Positions 56,665 to 64,000 of a stretch of 64,000 nucleotides of DNA are shown piece by piece (positions within the stretch are counted from its first letter, which is position 1; each line of letters begins with the position of its first letter). Source of the DNA: Streptacidiphilus rugosus AM-16 (GTDB lineage: Bacteria; Actinomycetota; Actinomycetes; Streptomycetales; Streptomycetaceae); NCBI RefSeq assembly GCF_000744655.1, contig NZ_JQMJ01000004.1:62001-126000 (forward strand), read 5' to 3'. The notes under the pieces were generated by a model that was given only the letters and a program-made list of their open reading frames with translations, did no database searches and was not told the DNA's origin. The position numbers and the translations under genes are program-made.

Positions 56665-57393
56665 ATGTCGACCCCTGCACTGTCCTTCGGTTCAGCTGCG
56701 CGCCTGTACGACTCGATCCGGCCCACCTACCCGACGCGAGCGGTCGCCTACGCCGTCGGCGCCGAGCCGTTGCGCGTACTGGATCTGGGGGCGGGCACCG
56801 GGCTGCTGACCGGTGTCCTGCGCGCCGTCGGTCATGAGGTGATCGCGGTCGAGCCCGACGAGAAGATGCGCGCCGTGGCCGCCGAACGCAACCCCGGCAC
56901 GCAGGTGCTCGCCGGAAGCGCGGAGGACATCCCGTTGCCGGACGAGTCCGTCGACGCCGTCGTGGTCGGGCAGGCGTACCACTGGTTCACTCCGCAGGAC
57001 GCGCTGCCGCAGATTCACCGGGTGCTGCGCAAGGACGGCGTCTTCGCGGCGATGTGGAACGTCCGCGACGATCGGACCCCCTGGGTGGCCGCGTTGTCCG
57101 GCATCGTCGGGAAGGAGGGATACGGCCTGGAAAGCGCCTGGCAGTACGGGCCGGTGACGCCGTGGTTCACCGAACCCGAACGCGGCCTGATCGAGCACAC
57201 CGTGACCCTCCCGACGGACCGGCTGATCGACCTGGTGCGGTCCCGCTCCTCCTACCTGACCGCCGGCCTCGCCGAGCGGGCCCGCCTGGACCGGGAGACG
57301 GGCGGGTTGGCCGCCACCGACCCGGCCCTGGCCGGCCGCGACAGCGTCGAGATGCCCTACCGGACCTGCGTCTACCGGATGCGGCGGGTCTGA
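56665..57393 (+). CDS. SAM-dependent methyltransferase (UbiE/type 11)
   Basis: A 242-aa protein with FGSAARLYDSIRPTYP at the N-terminus, motif I VLDLGAGTGLLTGVLRAVG (about residues 38-56), VIAVEPDEKMRA, and GQAYHWFTPQDAL with the typical tryptophan. This is the widespread actinomycete type-11 methyltransferase group with unassigned acceptors. It stands alone and is probably chromosomal background. Confidence 0.85.
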   Translation: MSTPALSFGSAARLYDSIRPTYPTRAVAYAVGAEPLRVLDLGAGTGLLTGVLRAVGHEVIAVEPDEKMRAVAAERNPGTQVLAGSAEDIPLPDESVDAVVVGQAYHWFTPQDALPQIHRVLRKDGVFAAMWNVRDDRTPWVAALSGIVGKEGYGLESAWQYGPVTPWFTEPERGLIEHTVTLPTDRLIDLVRSRSSYLTAGLAERARLDRETGGLAATDPALAGRDSVEMPYRTCVYRMRRV

Positions 57394-57431
57394 CTCCTGG
57401 CCCGTCCGGACACTCGGAAGCCGCCGGTGGA

Positions 57432-58370
57432 TCATGATCCCGTCAGGCGACCCACCGCGGCGGCGGCCACCCGTTCGACCAGCGTCACACCGCTCTCCAT
57501 GCTCTTGTTGCCGTCCGAGAGCACGGCGACCAGGTACCGGTGGCCGTCGCGGTCCACCCGGCCGATGCTGTTGATCACCCACAGTCCGGTGGCCGTCCGA
57601 GGAAGCCAGCCGTTCTTGAGCGCGTAGGGGCCGCCCGGATCGGCCGCCGCGCTCACGCCCCAGTCCTGGTCCGTCTCGACCTGACCCATCAGCGAACGCA
57701 GGTAGTTTCGGGAGGCCGCGCTCAGCTTCGATGCGGTCGTGGTGCCGAAGATCTGACGCAGTAGCGTCAGTTGGTCCGCGGCGGTGGTCGTGGTCAGGCC
57801 CCAGTAGCCGTCGGCGCCCGCCGTGGTGTGTCGCAGCCCGAGGCGCCGGTTCGCCGTGTCCAGTCCGGAAGCGCCGCCGACCTCGGTGAACAGGGTGGAC
57901 GCGGCGTCGTTGTCGCTCTGCTCGATCATGCGGACGGCCAGCGCCTTCTGCGCGGCGGTGAGCGAGGTGTCCGCGTCCTGGTGCTGGAGCAGCAGCGCGG
58001 CAAGGATGTCGACCTTGACGATGCTGGCCGTCACGAAGGCGTGAGAGGCGTCGCCCTCACTCAGCACCGCGCCCGAGTCGAGATCCGTCACGGCCACGGC
58101 TGCGTGCCCGGCGGCGCTGGACAATGCGGCGTCCAAGGCGGTGTCCTCCGAGGCGGAAGGGGAAGCGGATGCGGAAGGAGAGGCGGAGGGAGGGATGGAG
58201 GGCGCGGGCGTCGGCGTGGCCGGAGCTGCGGCCGAGGCCGTCGGGGAGACGGTGACAGCCGCAGCATAGGCGTGACCGTGCTCGGTCGTGGCATGCGCGA
58301 GGGCCAGGCCGCCGACGGCCACCACCAGGACCGTCGCCGAAGTGAGCAGGGAGAACCGGAGGCTGGACAT
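57432..58370 (-). CDS. Class A beta-lactamase-like serine hydrolase, secreted or anchored
   Basis: This 312-aa protein has an N-terminal signal segment (LLTSATVLVVAVGGLALAHA), a Ser/Pro/Ala linker (about 40-75), then a beta-lactamase-fold domain: catalytic Ser in TASIVKVDIL (SxxK, about residue 117), QSDNDA (SDN), and KNGW where penicillinases have KTG. The changed last motif makes a true beta-lactamase uncertain; a related peptidase or inactive homologue is possible. A strong hydrophobic leader argues for export. Confidence 0.8.
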   Translation of the reverse strand: MSSLRFSLLTSATVLVVAVGGLALAHATTEHGHAYAAAVTVSPTASAAAPATPTPAPSIPPSASPSASASPSASEDTALDAALSSAAGHAAVAVTDLDSGAVLSEGDASHAFVTASIVKVDILAALLLQHQDADTSLTAAQKALAVRMIEQSDNDAASTLFTEVGGASGLDTANRRLGLRHTTAGADGYWGLTTTTAADQLTLLRQIFGTTTASKLSAASRNYLRSLMGQVETDQDWGVSAAADPGGPYALKNGWLPRTATGLWVINSIGRVDRDGHRYLVAVLSDGNKSMESGVTLVERVAAAAVGRLTGS

Positions 58371-58471
58371 GCTTCGCGACGCTAGGCGCCGAGCGTAGGT
58401 GGAGCCTGGGAGTCACCTGGTCGCAGCCTCACAGACGCGGGCGTCGGCCCACTCCCGTGTGAGCCGTCGGC

Positions 58472-58933
58472 TCAGCTGCCGCCGCCCAGTCGGCGGGCCA
58501 GCACCCGGCCACGCTCCTCCTGCACCGCTCCTGCCTTCCCCGCGGCAAAGCGGAGCAGCCCGAACGGTGCGTGCAGCCTCAAGGTGTCGACCACCAGCGA
58601 GCCGCTGTCGCCACGCGCCTGCACGGCGAAGCGGTAGTCCATCCGCACACCGCCCGGACTCGTCACCTCGCCGCTGACCGTGGCCTCGTCCGGCAGCCGG
58701 CCCTCGTCCGTGCGGAGGCTGACCTGGATGACGTTGTCGTGCCGCACCAGTCCGAGAAATCGGAAGCGCTCGACGGCGACGTAGCGGGTGACATCGGCCT
58801 CGCGCCGGACGTCCCGCACGTCGACGAGCAGCGGCGAGAGCCCGATGTAGTTCTGAGGCTCCGACAGATGCGCCGCCACATCGGCGGGCGCCGCCGCGAT
58901 CTCGTAGCTCCGGCTCAGTTCGGTGCTCGGCAC
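58472..58933 (-). CDS. SRPBCC-family lipid/ligand-binding protein
   Basis: A 153-aa protein of the START/polyketide-cyclase fold: SRSYEIAAAPADVAAHLSEPQNYIGL at the N-terminus and TVSGEVTSPGGVRMDYRFAVQARGDSG in the sheet. Such proteins bind hydrophobic ligands; no catalytic residues are assignable. Alone on its strand. Confidence 0.75.
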   Translation of the reverse strand: MPSTELSRSYEIAAAPADVAAHLSEPQNYIGLSPLLVDVRDVRREADVTRYVAVERFRFLGLVRHDNVIQVSLRTDEGRLPDEATVSGEVTSPGGVRMDYRFAVQARGDSGSLVVDTLRLHAPFGLLRFAAGKAGAVQEERGRVLARRLGGGS

Positions 58934-59141
58934 GTTCCACTCCCCCGTTCGGCGTCGGTCCGGTCGTCATCGCGGACCGTCCTCGATCGGTGGATGATCG
59001 CATCCCCCGCGACGGTCCGCCAGGCCGGGGCAGGTCGGGGGGCACCACCGTGCGGTCGGGCGGGCGGGTTCGCCGACTGTGTGAGGCAGCCTTCCCGCGT
59101 CGCCGTGGCGCTGGAGGCTCGGGAAGGTCGACCATGGAGTC

Positions 59142-60050
59142 ATGACGTCTTCGCCCCGCCCGCCGCACGCCGGAGGCCGACCGGAGCAGACCGGCGGGAC
59201 CACCGCGCCAGGCGGGGACTCCGCTCCCGGCCGCGGGTACCTGCTGGACAACGCGCGGGTCGAGGCGGGCGAGCGCTTCGCCCAACTGGCGGAGCTGTTC
59301 GACCCTGTGACCCGCGGGCACTTCGATCGGCTGGGCGTCGGGGTCGGCTCACGCTGCTGGGAGGTGGGGGCGGGCGGCCCCGGAATCCCCGAGGCGCTCG
59401 CGGCGGCCGTGGGTCCGACCGGGTACGTGCTGGCCACGGACATCGACCCGTCGTGGCTGAAGGAAGGCGCCGGGTACGAGGTGCGCCGGCACGACGTCGC
59501 CGCCGATCCGCCCCCGGAGCCGGGGACCTTCGACCTGGTGCACGCCCGGCTGGTGCTGGTCCATGTCCCCGACCGGGCTCGCGCGTTGGCCACGATGGCG
59601 GCCGCGCTGCGGCCCGGTGGTCGGCTGCTGGTCGAGGACGCCGACACCGCGCTGCAGCCACTCGCATGCCTGGACGAGAGCGGCCCCGCCCAGCAGCGGG
59701 CCAACCGGCTGCGGGACGCGTTCCGGGAGCTGCTGGCGCGCCGCGGCGCGGACCTGCGCTACGGCCGGACGTTGCCGCGGGCCCTGCGCGAGGCCGGCCT
59801 GGTGGAGGTCGCGGCGGCGGGTTCCTTCCCGGTCGGCGGCCCGGCCTGCAACCGGCTGGAGGCGGCGACCATCCGGCACGTGCGCGGCGAGCTGCTCTCG
59901 GCCGGCCTGGCCGACGACGCCGAGATCGACGCGCACCTGGCGGCGATCGAGGCGGGCGAACTCGACCTGACACTCGCGCCGCTGATCTCCGCCTGGGGAC
60001 GCCGTCCAAGCGAGACACCTCAGTCACTCGGCCGGCCCGGCTCCGGGTGA
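59142..60050 (+). CDS. SAM-dependent methyltransferase
   Basis: A 302-aa protein with a long N-terminal extension, then RFAQLAELFDPVTRGHFDRLG, motif I CWEVGAGGPGIPEALAAAVG (about residues 70-89), VLATDIDPSW and FDLVHARLVLVHVPDRARAL. Related to class I small-molecule methyltransferases of actinomycetes. The acceptor is unknown. Convergent with the next small gene after 4 bases. Confidence 0.83.
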   Translation: MTSSPRPPHAGGRPEQTGGTTAPGGDSAPGRGYLLDNARVEAGERFAQLAELFDPVTRGHFDRLGVGVGSRCWEVGAGGPGIPEALAAAVGPTGYVLATDIDPSWLKEGAGYEVRRHDVAADPPPEPGTFDLVHARLVLVHVPDRARALATMAAALRPGGRLLVEDADTALQPLACLDESGPAQQRANRLRDAFRELLARRGADLRYGRTLPRALREAGLVEVAAAGSFPVGGPACNRLEAATIRHVRGELLSAGLADDAEIDAHLAAIEAGELDLTLAPLISAWGRRPSETPQSLGRPGSG

Positions 60051-60054
60051 GGTT

Positions 60055-60315
60055 CTAGAGCGACTCCGTGATGACGGCCACGACGACGTGCGCGGCGACG
60101 GCGAAGGGGCGCAGCGCGCGCCGCCATCGGGGCGCACGTGAGCGCCACGCCTTCTCCGACTCGACGCTGGTCGTCGTGATCCGCCGCGTGTGGCCCGGCC
60201 AAGGGCAGCGGACCAGATGCTGGGTGAGCGCCAGGGCTCGCACCTGGCGAGCGCCGATACCGATCTCGGCGGCGGCCTCGGCGTAGCTCCGGCAGTCGTG
60301 GGCGTCGTCGGACAT
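60055..60315 (-). CDS. Small 86-aa hypothetical protein, HTH-like N-terminus
   Basis: SYAEAAAEIGIGARQVRALALTQ near the N-terminus looks like a short helix-turn-helix or excision-type motif, followed by a basic middle (RRITTTSVES) and a hydrophobic tail. Weak evidence: size and placement only. No family recognised. Confidence 0.4.
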   Translation of the reverse strand: MSDDAHDCRSYAEAAAEIGIGARQVRALALTQHLVRCPWPGHTRRITTTSVESEKAWRSRAPRWRRALRPFAVAAHVVVAVITESL

Positions 60316-60469
60316 GCCGTCATACTCCCGTGCAGCGCTGTGCTGCGTCTGCCGGTCGGGCATGGGAACGCGGAGATCCGCGACGCCGCCGGTGCTCGGC
60401 CGCCCGCGTCGACCTCCGCTGATGCCGTCGCTGCCGTCACCGTCGCAGTCCCAGGCGCGGGCGCGCCGC

Positions 60470-60961
60470 CTAGACGTCGCGCGAGGGCCCGAGGACGAGG
60501 TCCTCCTCGGGGACGAGATGGCCCGCCTCGCAGCGGATCTCCACATGAACCGCCTCTCCGCAGCCCGCGTGGGCCATGGGGCTCGGGCCGTACTGCGCGG
60601 GCGCGTAACGCCCGCCCCACTCCAGGAGCCCGGTCAGCACCGGGAGCAGCGCGTGGCCGGCCTCGGTGAGCACGTACTCGTGGCGGGTGCGCTGCCCCGG
60701 CTCGCGGTACGGCTGCTTGGTGAACACCCCCGCCGCGACCAGTTCCCGCAGCCGCTGCGCGGCCACCGCCTCGGTGACGCCCACCCGCTTGTACAGCGAG
60801 TCGAACCTGGTGGCGCCGTGGAACGCCTCCCGGAGCAGCAGCATGGCCGTCCGGTTGCCGATGAGCTGCATGGTGCGGTCGATGCCGCAGCGGTCGCCGA
60901 GCGGCGTGTCGCCCCGGCGCGCGAGCCTGCCTTCGAGCTGAACGGTCATGCCATCCACCAT
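60470..60961 (-). CDS. HxlR-family transcriptional regulator
   Basis: A 163-aa winged-helix protein: IDRTMQLIGNRTAMLLLREAFHGATRFDSLYKRVGVTEAVAAQRLREL (about residues 28-76) and RTRHEYVLTEAGHALLPVL are HxlR landmarks, and two Cys (CGEA, CEAG) lie in the tail. It is divergent from the DHA2 exporter with a perfect palindrome between them that overlaps the exporter start codon. Repression of that exporter is the expected role. Start could also be ATG 60949. Confidence 0.87.
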   Translation of the reverse strand: MVDGMTVQLEGRLARRGDTPLGDRCGIDRTMQLIGNRTAMLLLREAFHGATRFDSLYKRVGVTEAVAAQRLRELVAAGVFTKQPYREPGQRTRHEYVLTEAGHALLPVLTGLLEWGGRYAPAQYGPSPMAHAGCGEAVHVEIRCEAGHLVPEEDLVLGPSRDV

Positions 60962-60981
60962 ACGACCTGGCTTGCCGAATC

Positions 60982-61010
60982 CATAGCCAGAGGCCTAACC
61001 TCTGGCTATG
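60982..61010. promoter_or_regulatory. Perfect 12-bp palindromic operator between HxlR and DHA2 exporter genes
   Basis: CATAGCCAGAGG and its exact complement flank CCTAA. The right arm ends in the ATG of the exporter, so a bound repressor would block both promoter clearance and translation start. Strong candidate HxlR operator. Confidence 0.8.
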
Positions 61011-62486
61011 TCCACGCATAGTCAGCCTCGGCGCACCAGGCTCGCGGTCGCGATCCTGACCGGCTCGGCGTTCCTCGCCAGCCTCGACCTCTTCATCGTG
61101 AACGTCGCCTTCGGCGAGATCGGACGCGACTTCGGCACCTCCTCGCTCGGCTCGCTGAGCTGGATCCTCAACGCCTACGCGGTCGTCTACGCGGCGCTGC
61201 TGGTGCCCATGGGCCGCCTGACCGACCGCTACGGCCGCAAGGGCGGGTTCGTGGCCGGCATGCTCGTCTTCACGCTGGCCAGCCTGGCCTGCGGCTTCGC
61301 CCCGGGCGTCTGGTGGCTGGTCGCCTTCCGCGTGCTGCAGGCGGCGGGAGCCGCGCTCATGACGCCGGCCGCGCTCGGCCTGCTCCTCGCCGCCCTCCCG
61401 GCCCAGCGCCGCGCGGCCGGAGCGCGGCTGTGGGCGATGACGGGCGCGGTCGCGGCCGCCTTCGGCCCCGCGGTCGGCGGCGGGCTGGTGCAGATCTCGT
61501 GGCAGGCGGCCTTCTGGATCAACGTTCCGATCGGACTGGCACTGACCCTCGCCGCGATCAAGCTGGTCCCCGACGTACGCCACAACGCCGACGCCCCGCG
61601 TCCCGACCTGCTCGGCGGCGCGGTCATCGCCGTCGCCACGGGCGCGCTGGTGCTCGGCCTCGTCCAGGGCAACGACTGGGGCTGGTCCTCCGGCCCCGAG
61701 CTCGCCGCGTGGGCGGTGGCAGCGGTGGGCCTGGGCGTCCTGATCCGGCTGATCACCCACCACGAGGCCCCGGTGATCGATCCCGCCCTGCTGCGGGTCC
61801 CGTCCTTCGCCTGGGCGAACATCGCGCAGTTGCTGTTCAACATCGCCTTCGGCATCGGCCTGCTCTCGCGCGTCCTGTGGCTGCAGGAGCACTGGGGCTA
61901 CTCGGCGGTGCGCACCGGCCTGGCCGTCGCCGTCGGCCCCGCCCTGGTGCCCGTCACCTCCCTGCTGGTCACCCGTCTCGCGCCGCGTGCGGCGGCCGGG
62001 CGCCTGGTGGCGCTGGGCTGCCTGCTGTTCGCCGCCGGCGCGGTGTGGCAGGCCGCCGCGACCGGGGACCAGCCCGCGTACGCGACGCAGATGCTCGGCC
62101 CGTGGGTGGTCTCCGGCATCGCCGTCGGCCTCGCCCTCCCCCAGCTCACCGCCGCCGGGACCGCGGCCCTGCCGCCCCACCAGGCGTCGACGGGCTCCGG
62201 CGTCGTCAACATGGCCCGCCAGCTCGGCCTCGTCGTCGGCACGTCGATCATGGTCGGGCTGTTGGGAACGGGCGTGGCTTCGCTGAACCGCTTCCAGCAC
62301 GTCTGGGTCTTCATGGCGGCCGCCTCAGCGGCGGCCGCGATCGCCGCCCTGGTCATGGACGCCGTCCGCGGTCCGGCGGCCGGGCCCGCGGACGCTGCGG
62401 CGATCACCCCGCAGCGCGGCGCCGACACGGAGACCTCGGCCACCGACCTCACGAATCCCCGGCCCGGCGCTCACACGGCGCTCTGA
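61008..62486 (+). CDS. DHA2-family (EmrB/QacA) multidrug MFS exporter
   Basis: A 492-aa, about fourteen-helix transporter. SLDLFIVNVAFGEIGRDFG, LSWILNAYAVVYAALLVPMGRLTDRYGRK (DHA2 loop 2-3 motif) and GPAVGGGLVQISWQAAFWINVPIG are hallmark segments. It is under an HxlR-type operator. Probable general drug efflux, separate from the main cluster. Confidence 0.9.
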   Translation: MSTHSQPRRTRLAVAILTGSAFLASLDLFIVNVAFGEIGRDFGTSSLGSLSWILNAYAVVYAALLVPMGRLTDRYGRKGGFVAGMLVFTLASLACGFAPGVWWLVAFRVLQAAGAALMTPAALGLLLAALPAQRRAAGARLWAMTGAVAAAFGPAVGGGLVQISWQAAFWINVPIGLALTLAAIKLVPDVRHNADAPRPDLLGGAVIAVATGALVLGLVQGNDWGWSSGPELAAWAVAAVGLGVLIRLITHHEAPVIDPALLRVPSFAWANIAQLLFNIAFGIGLLSRVLWLQEHWGYSAVRTGLAVAVGPALVPVTSLLVTRLAPRAAAGRLVALGCLLFAAGAVWQAAATGDQPAYATQMLGPWVVSGIAVGLALPQLTAAGTAALPPHQASTGSGVVNMARQLGLVVGTSIMVGLLGTGVASLNRFQHVWVFMAAASAAAAIAALVMDAVRGPAAGPADAAAITPQRGADTETSATDLTNPRPGAHTAL

Positions 62487-62790
62487 TCCCCGACGCACAC
62501 CCCGCAGACCCGCCGCCCCGCGCGGACCGCCCGAAGCGACGGCGGCGGGTCTGCGGGGCGGCGCCGACACGAAGCGGACACCAAACCTGCGCAAAAGGAT
62601 CCGAGCGGGTCGTCAACGTCCGATTTCTGCAGATCAGGCCCATCTTTTCGGACATTGACGTCACCCGATCGGGCAGGAAGTGTCACTCGGCGACCTGAAT
62701 CTTTCGCTCCGCTTCTATCCAGATGCACCCTTGAGGTGTTCCAATCCTGTCGAAAGGACCTCTTTTCTCCCCTTAACGGAGCCGACAGAC
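62487..62790. other. 304-base intergenic region: terminator plus an imperfect inverted repeat
   Basis: After the exporter comes a strong hairpin (62500-62558). GTCAACGTCCGA (62612-62623) and TCGGACATTGAC (62648-62659) form inverted arms with one mismatch, 24 bases apart, in an A+T-richer patch that probably holds the promoter of the following methyltransferase gene. No gene is seen. Confidence 0.6.
62500..62558. terminator. 18-bp perfect hairpin terminator after the DHA2 exporter
   Basis: CCCCGCAGACCCGCCGCC and its exact complement are separated by 23 bases, starting 14 bases after the exporter stop. Confidence 0.8.
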
Positions 62791-63399
62791 ATGGGCGACG
62801 CCGCCGCACAGCCGGGCACGATCGGTGAGGACTACACCGAGAGGCTGGTGACCCTGGAGAAGGCCGGCCTCAAGCGCTTCCTACCGACCCAGGCCCCCTA
62901 CCACTGGAACCTCCGGCGGCTCCGGCCGGGCCGCACGCTCGACGTCGGCTGCGGCGTCGGCCGCAACCTCAAGGCCCTGGGGCCCGACAGCATCGGCGTG
63001 GACCACAACGCGACCTCGATCGCGACCGCCCGCTCGCGCGGGTTCAACGCCTTCACCGACACCGAGTTCCTCGAGGAGGGCCGCTTCGCGCAGGGGTCCT
63101 TCGACTCGATGCTCTGCGCGCATGTGCTCGAACACATGGACGCAGACCTCGCCGGCCAGGTCCTGAAGAGCTACCTGCCCTACATCCGGCACGGCGGCCT
63201 GGTCATCCTGATCTGCCCGCAGGAGGCCGGCTACGCCAGCGACGCCACACATGTGCGCTTCGTCGACCCCGACGGGCTCCGCGCCCACGCGGAGGCGCTC
63301 GGCGTGACCGAGCGCAAGAGCTATTCGTTTCCGCTGCCGCGTGCCTTCGGCAAGAGCTTCACGTACAACGAGTTCGTCTTCGTCGGCCGGATCAGCTGA
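62791..63399 (+). CDS. SAM-dependent class I methyltransferase
   Basis: A 202-aa protein: motif I TLDVGCGVGRNLKALG (about residues 50-65), SIGVDHNATSI, and LCAHVLEHMDADLAGQVLKSYLPYI. Typical small methyltransferase of the type-11/12 group, acceptor unknown. ACGGAG lies 10 bases before the ATG. Confidence 0.83.
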   Translation: MGDAAAQPGTIGEDYTERLVTLEKAGLKRFLPTQAPYHWNLRRLRPGRTLDVGCGVGRNLKALGPDSIGVDHNATSIATARSRGFNAFTDTEFLEEGRFAQGSFDSMLCAHVLEHMDADLAGQVLKSYLPYIRHGGLVILICPQEAGYASDATHVRFVDPDGLRAHAEALGVTERKSYSFPLPRAFGKSFTYNEFVFVGRIS

Positions 63400-63486
63400 T
63401 CGGTCCGCTCGGACCGGCCCGGGGCCCGTAGGAGGCCCTGGCGCGTCGAGTGTGCACATCGCGCGCAGGTTCGAGAGGGTTGCCGT

Positions 63487-63735
63487 ATGAGCAATCGATT
63501 CGACCCGCGCCACGACCGAGTGTTCCACCGCGCCACCGTCTCCCTCCGCGAACCCGTCGACGTGGGGGCCAACACCGAGACCGACCGGCTCGCCAACGCC
63601 ATGGTCTGCGTCGAGCCGGGGTGGATCGTCGTCGATCAGGAGTACAGCACGACCGGTGCCGGCCTGGTGTTCATTCCCTCGGAGCTCGTGAGGTCCGTCG
63701 TGTTCCAAGCACAGGAGTCCGCAGACAGCGAGTGA
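63487..63735 (+). CDS. Hypothetical 82-aa protein
   Basis: A compact soluble protein (VFHRATVSLREPVDVGANTE, ETDRLANAMVCVEPGWIVVD) with normal codon bias. GAGAGGG lies 7 bases before the ATG. Not recognised. Confidence 0.55.
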   Translation: MSNRFDPRHDRVFHRATVSLREPVDVGANTETDRLANAMVCVEPGWIVVDQEYSTTGAGLVFIPSELVRSVVFQAQESADSE

Positions 63736-63790
63736 GCGCGGCTCGCGTCCCCGCGCGCACGATGATCGGCGCGGCCCCGCCCAGCGCCGG

Positions 63791-64000
63791 ATCACACTCC
63801 GAGGGGCGGAACTCCCGGCTCCATCGCGACGGGCCGGGTGTCGAGCGGCCAGCGGTGGCCGGCGTCGTGCAGCTTGCTCAACGCTGAGTGATCATTGGCG
63901 ACCATCACCTGGGCCAGCCGGGCCGCTGCGGCGACCACGGACGGCCAGCCGGGCGAGTCCAGGTACACCTCGTCGCGCGCGGTGCCGCCGACCGAGTCCT
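63791..64000 (-). CDS. Partial CDS at right edge, unknown
   Basis: The minus strand is open from the edge to a TGA at 63791-63793, giving about 69 C-terminal residues with YLDSPGWPSVVAAAARLAQV and SALSKLHDAGHRWPLDTRPV. Codon bias is that of a coding frame. The start lies outside the window. No family recognised. Confidence 0.55.

Noticed and set aside
57432..58370. Self-resistance beta-lactamase for the cluster product
   Set aside because: The gene lies beyond the cluster edge, its KTG motif is KNG, and nothing in the cluster points to a beta-lactam.

Overview
The window is very G+C-rich actinomycete DNA, most like Streptomyces or Kitasatospora. It carries frequent GTG starts, overlapping ATGA/GTGA gene junctions, two AfsA-type butyrolactone synthase homologues, ArpA-like TetR receptors and a SARP activator with an NB-ARC domain. 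No ribosomal, tRNA, IS or CRISPR locus was seen. Almost everything from about 5 to 54 kb looks like one accessory specialised-metabolite region. It contains no NRPS or PKS; peptide-bond chemistry seems to rest on ATP-grasp ligases.

Layout. 1-5.2 kb: end of a PEBP-family gene, an IclR regulator, a leuC-leuD paralogue pair, a YrdC/Sua5-like gene and an MFS exporter. 5.3-15.7 kb: a regulatory block with a LuxR-type protein, a MATE exporter, a clavaminate-synthase-like Fe/2-oxoglutarate oxygenase, a frameshifted acyl-CoA-dehydrogenase-like gene coupled to an afsA homologue, three TetR genes with palindromic ARE-like operators, and a replication-initiator-like gene with inverted repeats inside its coding sequence. 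15.9-33.3 kb: a long plus-strand run with a methyltransferase, SbnA-like and SbnB-like genes (the known L-2,3-diaminopropionate route), an unknown 599-aa protein, a DUF2000 protein, a full methyl cycle (ahcY, metK, adenosine-kinase-like, metH, metF), an FAD protein, an ATP-grasp ligase and a DMT transporter.

33.4-55.1 kb: six more ATP-grasp-family genes, one lacking key catalytic motifs and four forming two copies of an A-B tandem; a SARP; a second afsA homologue; a YqcI/YcgG (GntA/DcsA-type) haem N-hydroxylase, an SDR and a StrB1-type amidinotransferase; a MocR-like protein without its PLP lysine; MFS exporters; a GNAT-[2Fe-2S] ferredoxin fusion; a haem-oxygenase-like diiron oxidase; and a HAD phosphatase. 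55.3-64 kb is ordinary chromosomal-looking material: methyltransferases, a beta-lactamase-fold protein, SRPBCC, an HxlR regulator with a DHA2 exporter, and hypotheticals.

Inferred working model: butyrolactone-type signals made by the AfsA homologues release TetR receptors from ARE-like boxes. This switches on the SARP, the second afsA operon and other promoters. The structural genes would then supply diaminopropionate and an amidino-amino acid, N-oxygenate and methylate building blocks with a dedicated SAM supply, and join them by ATP-grasp ligation into a small, probably guanidine- and N-oxygen-containing peptide. I do not recognise this gene combination as a described cluster, and the product is not deduced here.
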